Source: Phoronis ovalis (lineage: Eukaryota > Phoronida > Phoronidae). From it: a stretch of DNA of 15,375 nt. The translations under genes and the position numbers were made by a program. This document shows positions 1 through 15,275 of this stretch, one piece after another. Positions within the stretch are counted from its first letter, which is position 1. Each line of letters opens with the position of its first letter. Below the pieces are notes generated by a model. It had not been told where the DNA came from and did no database searches. It saw only the letters and a program-made list of their open reading frames with translations. The DNA lies in the NCBI GenBank assembly GCA_028565635.1, contig JAOXYB010027889.1:1-15375 (forward strand). The letters run 5' to 3'.

Positions 1-103
1 AATTCGTTAGAACTTGTTAGAACTCGTTAACTTCGTTAGAACTTCGAGATCCCATGTTCGTTCTAACGAATTAAACTCGTTATATAACGAAGTTCTAACG
101 AAG
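1..103. repeat. Cluster of direct and inverted GTTAGAAC repeats
   Basis: Tandem units of about 10 bp, GTTAGAACTT, GTTAGAACTC, GTTAACTTC and GTTAGAACTTC, occupy 6-45. Inverted copies follow at 60-70 and 93-103. Two inverted repeats are perfect: 31-46 with 88-103 (16 bp) and 1-13 with 60-72 (13 bp). A perfect 12-bp palindrome CGTTATATAACG lies at 78-89. The block looks like the end of a foldback or MITE-type element cut by the window edge; no transposase is visible. Confidence 0.7.
81..87 (+). promoter_or_regulatory. Candidate TATA box of gene 1
   Basis: TATATAA lies about 240 bp before the gene 1 start codon. Transcription from it would begin near 110 and give a 5' UTR of about 210 nt. It sits inside a palindrome of the repeat cluster, so it could equally be repeat sequence. 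Confidence 0.25.
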
Positions 104-240
104 GAATTGTTCAAGAAGGGTGACTCTGTAAGAAGCTTCGGCCTTCAGGGTCATCCGTCGTGTGGATTGGTATAACTTGTTCTCGAAAGTGGCGCCATCT
201 ATTAACGAATACGAAATCTAAAACACGAGATTTGAACGAG

Positions 241-263
241 ACTGCGCACAATATGTGCGCAGT
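241..263 (+). promoter_or_regulatory. Perfect 10-bp inverted repeat in the 5' flank/UTR of gene 1
   Basis: ACTGCGCACA at 241-250 pairs with TGTGCGCAGT at 254-263 across a 3-nt ATA spacer. As DNA it contains two TGCGCA half-sites, which resemble NRF-1 half-sites. As RNA it would be a stable GC-rich hairpin about 60 nt before the start codon. Confidence 0.5.
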
Positions 264-285
264 GGGACATTCAAGGAGAAAGTGA
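253..285 (+). other. Upstream ORF of gene 1 (10 codons)
   Basis: ATG at 253-255 reads ten codons to TGA at 283-285, in a different frame from the main ATG at 324. It has A at -3. It lies in the transcript only if initiation is upstream of 253, for example from the TATATAA at 81. Confidence 0.35.
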
Positions 286-323
286 GGTATTCTTCGGCAT
301 TTGTGAATTTTCGAAGAAAAAAT

Positions 324-6681
<6,358 letters not shown>

Positions 6682-7880
6682 TCACTTTAATATGTCTCGT
6701 CCTACTGCTTTCATGAATAACAAGTCCTAGCTATAAAGACAGTAGATGGTATCTCACAGACTATCCCATGAAAGGATAACTTCAATCACTGGAGATTTCA
6801 CTGTGCTGCTGTTGCAAATATTTGCCAAAACTTTGTATTTCGTCCAATAATAGCTTTACTTACAACATAGCCTACCTAGTCAACACAGTATACAGAAACA
6901 AAAGGTGCTAATTATTAGTTGTGCAGGGTGAAATGACAGTAGTCCACCAAAACATTGTTTTCTTTGACATTAGAGTATGTTAACTTGGAGCAGTTAGACT
7001 ATGCATCTATATATCAGTGTTACATGATGTGGTTTTGGAACTGCATTTGGAGACTCTGTAATCAAAAAAAATATGTATCCAAGGAAAGCTTGGTCTTATG
7101 TGTTTTTAAGCACACAACACATTAATATCTCCAGTACAGAAACTTCCAAATTGGTACCTTTATTTATATGTCTATGTTCTCATACTTGCAAGCATACTTG
7201 AATTAAAAGAAATCGAGCTTAAAGAGCAGAGCCATATTCTGCAATATTATCATTTTAATATTCACAATGCTGTGGAAAATTGTTTATTTTGGTATGCGGA
7301 CGCATTCTGTAGGGTTACAGTTTATTGTTAACTCTTGTCTAGTCAGGTTTTACTTTCATCTGTTAGAGCTGTACTTAACTTGAATTAACTGATTTTTTTT
7401 TAACAAACTTCGATTATTTATGTATCATCTGATTTTTATATTGCCTTTCTTTAATTACATGGGTTTATGAAGCGCGCAAGTTGAAATATCGCGCCCTGTT
7501 TCGAAAGATACAGACTTAGCCGAAATTGGACTATCTGAATATTTTTTGAATTAATGTGTTGTTGACTCGTAAAAAATTCAGTGCTTTTGCTTGTTCTAGC
7601 TAATAAACTAAGCTCCCACATTTGTTGATCTGATATTATACTTAAAAATTGTTATATGACATTTGGTTGCAAAGGGTATGAAAAGTTGCATTGTTGTAGT
7701 TGTCGTAGCATTAGGATGTAGTTGTAGTGGAAGCTCAATGAAGATTGTTTTAAGTTATATGTTGCTGCATTTTTGAAAATGAAGTCCGTTGCCAAAGAAA
7801 ATTTTAGTTGCATGCTTTTATAATTTGATTTGTTACTGTTTATGAGGTAGTGAAAATAAAAAGCCTACTTCTGTTGTCAA
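6682..7880 (+). other. Gene 1 3' UTR (approximate end)
   Basis: Non-coding sequence from the gene 1 stop to just beyond the best poly(A) signal. It is AT-rich with U-rich tracts in the transcript sense. An earlier AATAAA at 7602-7607 could give a shorter form. The end is inferred. Confidence 0.5.
7855..7860 (+). terminator. Poly(A) signal of gene 1
   Basis: AATAAA followed within 15-45 nt by T- and GT-rich sequence (TTCTGTTGTC, then TATCTGTGTATT), the expected downstream element. Cleavage would fall near 7875. Other AATAAA hexamers at 7602 and 8266 have weaker context. Confidence 0.55.
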
Positions 7881-9109
7881 TTTATGTATCTGTGTATTAT
7901 ATGCTTTATTCAATAAGTGATTTGCATGTATATGATATGTTTAGATGCTGAGATGCACGATGTCTTTTTTCTGTCAGTCTGTGGTGTTCTCTGTGTTGTG
8001 AGAACAGTGCAATTAACAGTATAGTTTGCACACAAGCTTTAACCCCCTTTTAGTCATATATACTTCATAAAATGAACCATGTATCCATTTTCACAAGAAT
8101 TATGAGAAGAAACTTGATTCATTCTATTAGAAATGAGATGCATTATATTAAAAGTGTGGTACGTTTGCACTGCAAGACCAATTTGTTACTGAAGAAATTG
8201 AATGAGAAGTATGGTAGACCGGCATGTAATTTGTCATTAAAAAAAATCCACTCATGCCTACAATGAATAAACAACATTTTCAATAATATGTTTAGGGCTG
8301 TTTAATTATCAATCTCGCCCCTAGTAATTATACTAATTTCACAGTTCCATCTCATAATAAAAAAAATAACTACTTGTGCACATGTCCCCAACCAACCCCA
8401 TACTTTCTGCTTCATAATCATTATTTTCCAGTCTCTCCCCTTGATAAATTAATGGCAGATGGTACATTCATGTCTCCTAGTTGCATGCAATAGTTTTAGC
8501 AGTGAACTTTACCTATTGTAGAGCAATCATAGTATGCATTTATAACTAAAAATAAAATGGAAAGTTCAATTTCATACACATTAAAAAGTTCTGATTAAAA
8601 GTATTAAATTCAGAGAAAATTGATACTGGGACCATTTATTAAATTTACCACTATCCGTCCTATTTAGGTATTTAGGAGTAGAATTAACTTTACTATTGTA
8701 GTCGGTCCCATATTTACACACTTCATTACAAAGAAATAAAATAAATTATACTAAAAATTTTATTGTTAATAAATTATGCCATGGCTACAGTTCGCTTAAT
8801 ATGGTAATTTGCGCTTGCTTGCGTAAGTGGATATGAAATACAGTGCTCCTAAATATTTATTGATTGAATTCCAGTCTGCCGGCTATTCATATTAAAATCA
8901 GGTTTGCCCCTGTTCATTCTTGACCTTTCTATTGTCCCCCTGTGTGCGCGAGCAATTTCCCGGGCTTTCAGTTAGAAACAAGTCTCGCAGGTGTGGCACG
9001 ACATCTAATATTCCAATTAACTCGAGAATTTTAGCACTTCGTTAAGTGGAAATCGAACTGTCTTCAACTTTAACATTTTAAGAATCTCATAAGCTATCTA
9101 AATTACAAA
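7881..9109 (+). other. Intergenic region and 5' region of gene 2
   Basis: I see no supported gene here; short ORFs have low-complexity AT-driven composition. From about 8940 the sequence becomes GC-richer (TGTGTGCGCGAGC at 8941-8953, CCCGGG at 8959-8964), a plausible TATA-less promoter. There is no ATG between about 8980 and 9109, consistent with a clean 5' UTR. A GTAAGT at 8823 and CAG motifs at 8969-8971 and 8988-8990 leave room for a 5' UTR intron. Confidence 0.4.
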
Positions 9110-9400
9110 ATGTCGAACAGAGAAGAGTTGGTTTTTAGAGCTAAACTTGCGGAAAACGCTGAACGTTACGATGACATGGCGAAGGCCATGAAACAAGTTG
9201 TCGATTTCGGCGAACTACTGAGCACAGACGAACGAAATCTTCTCTCTGTTGCCTACAAAAATGTCGTGGGTGCAAGAAGATCAGCTTGGAGGGTGATCAG
9301 TGGATTAGAAGCTAGATCTGGAAATGAAAGTCCCGAACGAGTAAAATCGTATCGTGAAGTTATCGAAACGGAACTGAAGAAGATGTGTCATGAAGTTTTG
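9110..9400 (+). CDS. Gene 2 coding exon 1
   Basis: Encodes residues 1-97, the dimerisation half of the protein. R19 and D22 (zeta R18, D21) are present, but the partner Lys85 is V84 and the Ser58 equivalent is A59. The donor is GTAAGC at 9401, phase 0. The open frame runs a further 36 nt into the intron, which is chance. Confidence 0.95.
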
Positions 9401-12400
9401 GTAAGCTTTATCTATTGTTATTTTACTTACAGCTGCTGAATAAAAGCAACTTAGGGTGCAAATCCGACTGTATGAAGTGCCTAAGTTTAAACTAGCACAA
9501 ACTACCTTTTGCCCTTCCGACATTTTGCCAGTAGAACCGACACATAGTTGGACTAGGTCAGTTGGTACATTTTGTCTGGCATAATTGTCAGAACAATATT
9601 GAGCTCAATTTTCCTGTTACGGTTATTAAACATGAACATTTTTCTGCTACTGTTTGTTTGTACTTATTTTTGTGGTTAAGAAGTTAGTGCATTGCATCTT
9701 TTGTCTTTATTGCAAAATGAAAGACTAAATTGTGTGTAGTTAGTTTGAGTATTTTATGGCATGTTTCCAGTTTTTTTCAAGCTATGCTTGTTATAATTAT
9801 TTCGTGATCTCCATTCGGGAAAAGAATGCAAACACAGTATCTTTGATTTATTTGCAGGCTATAGTAGATGATAAATTATTACCACCGCTTAAAGATTCCG
9901 AAGATCCAGAGAGTAAAGTTTTTTATTTGAAGATGAAAGGCGACTATTTTAGGTACATAGCAGAAGTATCTGTGGAGGAGTCTAGTGACAAAAAAGGTAA
10001 ATCAGCCTCTCATTGCATTATATAAGGAACTATTAGCATACTGTAGTGTAGCCCTTATCATATTCAAGATGGAATTAACTGATATGTTTGCTGATATGAC
10101 AATTCAGCAAAACCCCTAGGCTGGTACTAAATTTGTCAAATTGTCAAAAAGAAGCCCTTAAACATGTTTGTTTACCATTTTGTAGACCTGCAAGTCTAAA
10201 CAGTAACCTTCTGACTGACCTCACATAATGAAAATCCCCCCTTTTTCTCTGAAAAATAAACCAAACATTTAGCTCAAAACCTCCTAAGGATGCTCTTGTT
10301 GGTTACTTTATCGTGCGAAAATGCTCACTTCCTTAGATTTTTTTTTATTCAACCATAGGTATGACTAGATGTGTTTCGGTCTCCAGGATTACTCAAAAGG
10401 TTTTTCATAGAGATGTTGAAACATGGGTATCCGTTTTTTGAAAATCTGCCGAAAAATAAATATTATTTTGTAAGCTGTCGATAACTGGGATAATTTGCAA
10501 TTTTACAAATTAGACTTGAATGCTAGTGAATTAATAAACAATCTTTTAAAAAAAACAACTACTGGAAAGATGTACATTAAAACTTGTACATAGATATATA
10601 CTGGACAAAATTTCTGCTCCACAATTGATGCCTTCATGTTTTGACAAGTTAAAAAAGTTTACAAATTTAATGGTTTGTAATTTCAATGTAAAACAACACA
10701 CTAAATAACATACGTCAAAAGTAAATTAATGTAAAGTCTAGCCTTTCACTTGAAAAATAAAGGAACAGTTGTATTAATTTTCATGGTATTTGTTAATCTA
10801 TCATACTTACATCCTCTTTTTTGCTGTTACATAAGTCTGCAAACTTCGTTTCCATGCAGGTTTTGTATGTAGTCAGTTGTTACATATCTATCTGAAAGTA
10901 TTAATTTCCGTATCTCATTGTTTGACGTAAATCAACTTCTACTCTTATAGATGCCGTTACAAATGCCTGCCAGGCATATGAAGAAGCAAAGTCTGTTGCA
11001 AATGAAAAGATGGCAAGTACACATCCTATCAAGTTGGGTCTAGCTCTGAACTTATCAGTCTTCTACTACGAGATTGAGAATAATGCAAGTAAAGCTTGTG
11101 AATTGGCTAAGAAGGTAAGAAAACGTTTAAAACACAAGACCAGCTCAAAATAGATTTCGAAAGGAATGCCCTGTTAACCCCCTCCTTGGAAGGCTGAAAA
11201 ATTAAGTAATAGCTTGCACTCATCAATGAATGCCCAGTGCAATTTAGAAAAAAATAGTATTAAATAGTAGTACAACAAAAAGCAGCATTGGATTGTGAAT
11301 CATTCTGATTTATCAGTACACAACTTTGTTTCAATAGTTTGAATTTTAAAAAAAAACCTGTGTAGTTAAACTGCCTATAGATGTCTTTATAATATACAGA
11401 AGCAATTTTTTTATTAAAACACTGTCCAAAAAGTGATTAATAGAATTTGATAGATGTTTCGACCTGAGGCTGAAAAATTTAATAAACACCCACCCTCACA
11501 AAAGACATCAACCATAATCGTAAATGTCCAACCAAAAAAGTTAATACTTAAATAAATGCCCTGAAAGGGATATTATGACTGTCAGGAACCATTAATTTCA
11601 CACGTGCAGTGTATGTGTTTTGCTAAACTGGGCAATACAATGTAAGCAAATGAATATATAGTACATCACACTTGTGACTAATTCATTCAAAAAATGGGAA
11701 TGTCTCCTTTGAATTGAGAATGAAGTTAATTTCAAGACATGATACATAGTTTCATTGCTTCATAAAAAACCTTTTGAAGGATTTTGCAGAATATGTATTG
11801 GGGAAATTCTAGCCATATAAATATATTGTGCTGGTATAATTTTCCGTTGTAATAGTCTTTGGCCAAAGGCTATTCCATTAAAATGATTACCAGAGGCGAC
11901 CTGACCGTAATTAAATTATGATGGTAGAGGCTAATGCTAGTTAAGTTTAATCATGGAGAGCATGATTGTCAAGTCTTCCATTTTGTACCGGAGCTCCCAT
12001 CAATAAGACCAGGGTGATCTTCAGAATATGACTCTTTTTATAGGGTTTTCTCGATGATGAAAGATGTTTTTTTAGGAAAAGGGAGCAAACTTTCGAAAAA
12101 TTATGTTGCCAGTGTATAGAATCAGTTTTATCATGTAGTGTAATAACAGTGCATAACAGCACATGAAACTAAAAATATACAAAGGCTGATCATTTTATTT
12201 TCAATACATAGTAATATTTTTACCGGGTATTGTTCACACGCAATCTTTTCTTGTGCTCTGATGATTTCTAGAACATCGATAATTAGACTATTTTTCGAAA
12301 AAAAACTAATTAACTTTGTCTGACAAAAATATTTTTTATGATGAAAGATCAACCAGGGGGTGGTTTTCAAAAAAGGCCACCCAGAGGTGTCTATTCCCAG

Positions 12401-13561
12401 AGTCGAACTTGCGCTAAACTCTATTAGATCATTTTCTATTATAAAAAATGGTTCAAAGCATTATGGATTAAAAAATTTTAACTTGACAGAAACTAGTTTA
12501 CATCACTAGGGCAGGTGGATTCTTTCAGCTCTCCCCATGGTACTGTACTATGCTCACCGAAATATCCTTGAAAACATTTTAAGCTTTGCTTTTATGTAAA
12601 ACTATGTTCTTACTGTGGTTATCTTATTGTTGTTATGTAATAGCTGTTGCTTTTCAGGCGTTTGATGATGCAATTAATGACCTTGACAAACTTCAAGAAG
12701 AATCTTACAAAGATGCCACACTCATCATGCAACTCCTTAGGGACAACCTTACGGTGAGATCATTTACAAAGTCGCATAGTGTAAAGGGGGATACTTCACA
12801 AAATTTTGAGTAGGGGTGTGCAGCACGAGCTTAAAAACCAGATCATCTCAACTATTTTTCCCTGCCAAAAACTGGTTTGCTTTACTTTTTGATTGCTAAG
12901 TTTATGTGTATTGGAAAATCTGTATACTTTGTCAAAAACTAGATAAACTTTGCTTATTTATAATATTCAAAAAACCGAATCCACTTTGCTAATTCGTTCA
13001 AAAACTGGTTCCTCTGCTAATTTGATTAAAAAAAACCCGGATCATCTCTGCTACTTTGATCAAAACACTGGATCCCTTGTTCCGATACATCCCTTTATAG
13101 ATGGAAATTCCCGGGTAAAGCTCAACTACTTAATAATAGTAGAACTAGCGGATATAGCTTTTATGAAATGTGTTTAACTAATCAGCTTTGTGAGAACTAC
13201 ACAAAAAAGGTGTCACTGACTCGACCAGCCAAAAAAAAGACAAAATTTCTGTTAAACTATAGGACAAATTATTGAAAGGTAACTGGTGCATGTAGATAAA
13301 TATATTTACAAATATGATATTGCTTTGATTATTGTCTCAACTCGATGGCAAATAGAGCTATAACATCATTAGTAACAATATAATAATAATACAAGCCTGT
13401 GTAAGTCATAGACAGGATTATGGTTCATCATGGCTTGTGTGTGTTAATCCAGGGAATTTTTAACAAAATTGTTAATTATTTTGGATAGTGGTTAAAATTT
13501 GTTGTGATTGAACTTTTAGTTGTGGACACAAGAACAAGATGGTGGCCAGGAAGAAGACTAA
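9110..13561 (+). CDS. 14-3-3 protein, divergent paralogue, gene 2 (five coding exons)
   Basis: Coding exons are 9110-9400, 9858-9996, 10951-11114, 12658-12753 and 13520-13561, joining to 243 aa. It is clearly a 14-3-3 phosphopeptide-binding adaptor: [16 protein letters not shown] (42-57), [16 protein letters not shown] (115-130), LGLALN (172-177) and [14 protein letters not shown] (219-232). Groove residues K50, R57, K122, R129, Y130, L176, N177, N228 and W232 are all kept, so binding is probably functional. It departs from gene 1 in several normally conserved places: RRSAW in place of RRSSW, GLEARS in place of SIEQKT, V84 where zeta has Lys85, and NA where others have S/T-P in helix 7. Some N-terminal blocks recall the epsilon class, but [11 protein letters not shown] and the intron positions shared with gene 1 argue for a fast-evolving non-epsilon duplicate. 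The start ATG has A at -3 and no upstream ATG in the preceding 100 nt. Confidence 0.94.
9401..9857 (+). other. Gene 2 intron 1
   Basis: A 457-nt phase-0 GT-AG intron at the same protein position as gene 1 intron 1, but nine times shorter. I see no other feature in it. Confidence 0.9.
9858..9996 (+). CDS. Gene 2 coding exon 2
   Basis: Encodes residues 98-143 plus one base of codon 144, including K122, R129 and Y130 of the phosphate pocket. The acceptor is TTTGCAG ending at 9857 and the donor GTAAAT begins at 9997. At 139 nt it is 15 nt longer than gene 1 exon 2; the extra residues are in the variable loops before ESKVFY and at the exon end. Confidence 0.95.
9997..10950 (+). other. Gene 2 intron 2
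   Basis: A 954-nt phase-1 GT-AG intron, AT-rich. I see no exon-like or repeat structure that I can support. Confidence 0.9.
10951..11114 (+). CDS. Gene 2 coding exon 3
   Basis: Encodes the rest of codon 144 and residues 145-198. The acceptor is CTTATAG, the donor GTAAGA at 11115. Length is 164 nt as in gene 1, with about 30 of 55 residues identical. The proline-directed site of gene 1 is replaced by Asn-Ala (11082-11087). Confidence 0.95.
11115..12657 (+). other. Gene 2 intron 3
   Basis: A 1543-nt phase-0 GT-AG intron. Two short overlapping minus-strand ORFs (11947-12370) show no recognisable similarity and are treated as chance. Nothing else stands out. Confidence 0.88.
12658..12753 (+). 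CDS. Gene 2 coding exon 4
   Basis: Encodes residues 199-230, AFDDAIND onward to RDNLT. The acceptor is TTTTCAG at 12657 and the donor GTGAGA at 12754. YKDAT replaces the family's usual YKDST. Confidence 0.95.
12754..13519 (+). other. Gene 2 intron 4
   Basis: A 766-nt phase-0 GT-AG intron, mostly occupied in its first half by the degenerate tandem repeat at 12830-13076. Confidence 0.88.
12830..13076. repeat. Degenerate minisatellite, CTTTGCTAATTTGATCAAAA type
   Basis: Successive units of roughly 29-36 bp begin with CTTTG or CTGCTA and continue as a TTCAAAAA/GATCAAAA stretch ending in CTGGTTCC or CTGGATCC. The clearest copies start at about 12928, 12949, 12984, 13013 and 13048, with more decayed copies from 12830. 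It lies wholly within an intron. Confidence 0.6.
13520..13561 (+). CDS. Gene 2 coding exon 5 (C-terminal tail)
   Basis: Encodes [13 protein letters not shown] and a TAA stop, preceded by the acceptor CTTTTAG ending at 13519. The tail is short and acidic. It lacks the Ser after LWT and the Thr232-type phosphosite of zeta. Confidence 0.92.
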   Translation: MWTQEQDGGQEED

Positions 13562-14320
13562 AGAAAATCTGTGTGATACAGCATAGAAGCGAGCAGTTAT
13601 CAGTGGTCTAGATCTCCTATCACCAATAAGAATAGTTTTTATAGACTTATAAAAGTAATGATGGAAATACATTCATAAAGTTGTTTTCAGTCACTTGATG
13701 AAGAAGTCACATGGTACTGTTCGCTGCTTTTAAATCAGGAAAATGTTCCATTTGAATTTAAGATATCATCGTCTATGGGAAAAACTGATATATTTTTTTG
13801 TTTGAGTACACATTTTGAAATAGATATTTATGGCATTCCCGTTAACCTCTTAGAGAAAAGTATGTTTTAGTAGAATTTATGAGTGCACATTTTATATTTA
13901 TACTTTACTATAGAATACTCTTTTACATATTAATTGTGTGATTTAAATGTATTCTAATACATGCATGATCTGTAGTTATTAATCATATCTAAAAACAGAA
14001 TTTCTCTGGTGTAATTTACTTAAAATCAATATTTGTCCATTTATCATACCTCGTGATTAGAAATATGGTTGGAGACTCCCTACAGTTTTCAGAAGTGTTT
14101 TTGCATTTTAAAATGGCTATATTGATAATCTTAATTATAGATAATTTTTTGCGCTTAAATATGTTTCACAGGTACTTTTTGCCAGTCAGTTGTTGTAAAA
14201 TAAGATTCGTTTATCATTGCTGGTAATTGTTAGGTGTTCTTGTTTTAAGTGTCAAAGTAACAAATATTATATTATAATCCTTTAGTATATATGTCAAGCA
14301 ATAAAAGTTGAAAAATTCGA
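13562..14320 (+). other. Gene 2 3' UTR (approximate end)
   Basis: Non-coding AT-rich sequence from the gene 2 stop to just past the AATAAA at 14300. The end is inferred from the poly(A) signal. Confidence 0.45.
14300..14305 (+). terminator. Poly(A) signal of gene 2
   Basis: AATAAA followed at about 20 nt by CTCTTGTGTT, a usable GT-rich downstream element. A second AATAAA at 14346-14351 lies close behind. Confidence 0.45.
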
Positions 14321-14622
14321 ACTCTTGTGTTAAAACACCAAGGTAAATAAATAGATAGGTTCTGGAGACTGGAATTGCTTTGGATTAATCCATCAACAGA
14401 AAATGTACGAAAAACTTGAGCAAATCAATGTGAAAGTTAGTTGTTTGTGCACATGAATCTGAGCAATTTAGACATCACCTGAATGGTAAAGGTTATAGGT
14501 CCTGTAAGATTATTTCCTGGTGAAAAATCTGTGTCTGGTTTAGATTATGGTCTATATATATACATAACAAATTATAAAGTGATTATACAAAGTAACTACA
14601 CATTTGTCTTTTTTTCTTGCAG

Positions 14623-14700
14623 GTACAAGAATGTCAAGTTCTTTATACCAAAATAATAGTCATTATTCTTGCATTTTGTGCAATGGTGATATTTCCTTGA
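14623..14700 (+). other. Possible alternative terminal exon of gene 2
   Basis: A strong acceptor (a T-rich tract ending in CTTGCAG at 14622) precedes 25 codons open in phase 0, the same phase as the exon 4 donor, then TGA. An AATAAA at 14797-14802 could end such an exon. Splicing from exon 4 would replace the acidic tail with a hydrophobic one containing KIIVIILAFCAMVIFP. AT-rich DNA often reads as hydrophobic residues, so this may be chance or a 3' UTR exon. Confidence 0.22.
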
Positions 14701-15004
14701 CAGTACACCAGGCAAAAATATTTATTTTTACTACCAATGGCATCCAGGGTGTGGGATAACAGTTATTCATATGTACTCTGTTGCAATATTTTAAAAAATA
14801 AATTAATATGTTGCCACTAGGACACTTGGCTATAATGGTTCCCATCGCAGAAAATGAACGCATTGTGCGATGCAATCATAACGGTTGTCCAAATCAGTTT
14901 TGAAAATTTGAAGTAGCTCCTCCCGTGAAGGCCAGCGTAACATTTATGAAATTATCTTCCCAATATAAGTAGCTCTTTTATACTTGGAAATAATAAAAAT
15001 TGCT

Positions 15005-15015
15005 TGCGCATGCGT
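15005..15015. promoter_or_regulatory. NRF-1-like motif upstream of the third gene
   Basis: TGCGCATGCGT matches the NRF-1 palindrome (T/C)GCGCA(T/C)GCGC at all but one end position. It lies 88 bp before the ATG at 15103 in otherwise AT-rich sequence, typical of housekeeping promoters in animals. Confidence 0.5.
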
Positions 15016-15102
15016 ATAATCAACATTCCAAAGCTTGAAGTTGCCAAAGGAGCGGATAGGCTACTGTTGCTGTTTTCTACTCGAATTTACTAAGTATAAG
15101 AT

Positions 15103-15156
15103 ATGGCAGGGTTGCAGTTAAAGGAAGGAGAGGCAACTTCTACGATATATGGAATG
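15103..15156 (+). CDS. Probable first coding exon of a third gene (partial, unidentified)
   Basis: An ATG with G at -3 and G at +4 opens an 18-codon frame, MAGLQLKEGEATSTIYGM, ending at an ATG|GTAAGA donor, phase 0. A near-perfect NRF-1 motif lies 88-98 bp upstream. The rest of the gene lies beyond the window. I do not recognise the product. The call rests on start context, donor and promoter-like motif only, so a chance ORF remains possible. Confidence 0.42.
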
Positions 15157-15275
15157 GTAAGAAACGTTAAAGTAATATTTATTATGTTAAAACCTATAAT
15201 AATATTTTTTGCTGGAAATGACCGTTTTCATTCTGCTCTGGCCCGTTCCAGTTTTTGTAGGTAGGGGGGGAAGAG

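Noticed and set aside
255-323. N-terminal extension of gene 1 (23 codons in frame)
   Set aside because: It opens with GTG, not ATG, has no 14-3-3 similarity, and the ATG at 324 gives the family N-terminus in a strong context.
8072-8266. 64-codon plus-strand ORF between the genes
   Set aside because: It has an ATG start but AT-driven composition, no known motif, and sits just past the gene 1 poly(A) signal.
9305-9523. Minus-strand ORF opposite gene 2 exon 1
   Set aside because: It is the antisense shadow of a real exon. The minus-strand ORFs at 4941-5126 and 13472-13672 are likewise opposite exons.
11947-12370. Two overlapping minus-strand ORFs in gene 2 intron 3
   Set aside because: Different frames, no similarity, no splice or promoter context; expected by chance at this length.
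12950-13177. 75-codon plus-strand ORF in gene 2 intron 4
   Set aside because: Most of it is translation of the degenerate tandem array.
9110-13561. Gene 2 as a 14-3-3 epsilon orthologue
   Set aside because: NREELV and the [10 protein letters not shown] block recall epsilon, but epsilon has YYKMKGDYHRY and, as I recall, different intron positions; gene 2 has [11 protein letters not shown] and shares every intron with gene 1.
14663-14875. 70-codon minus-strand ORF downstream of gene 2
   Set aside because: No similarity or gene context; it overlaps the candidate terminal exon on the other strand.
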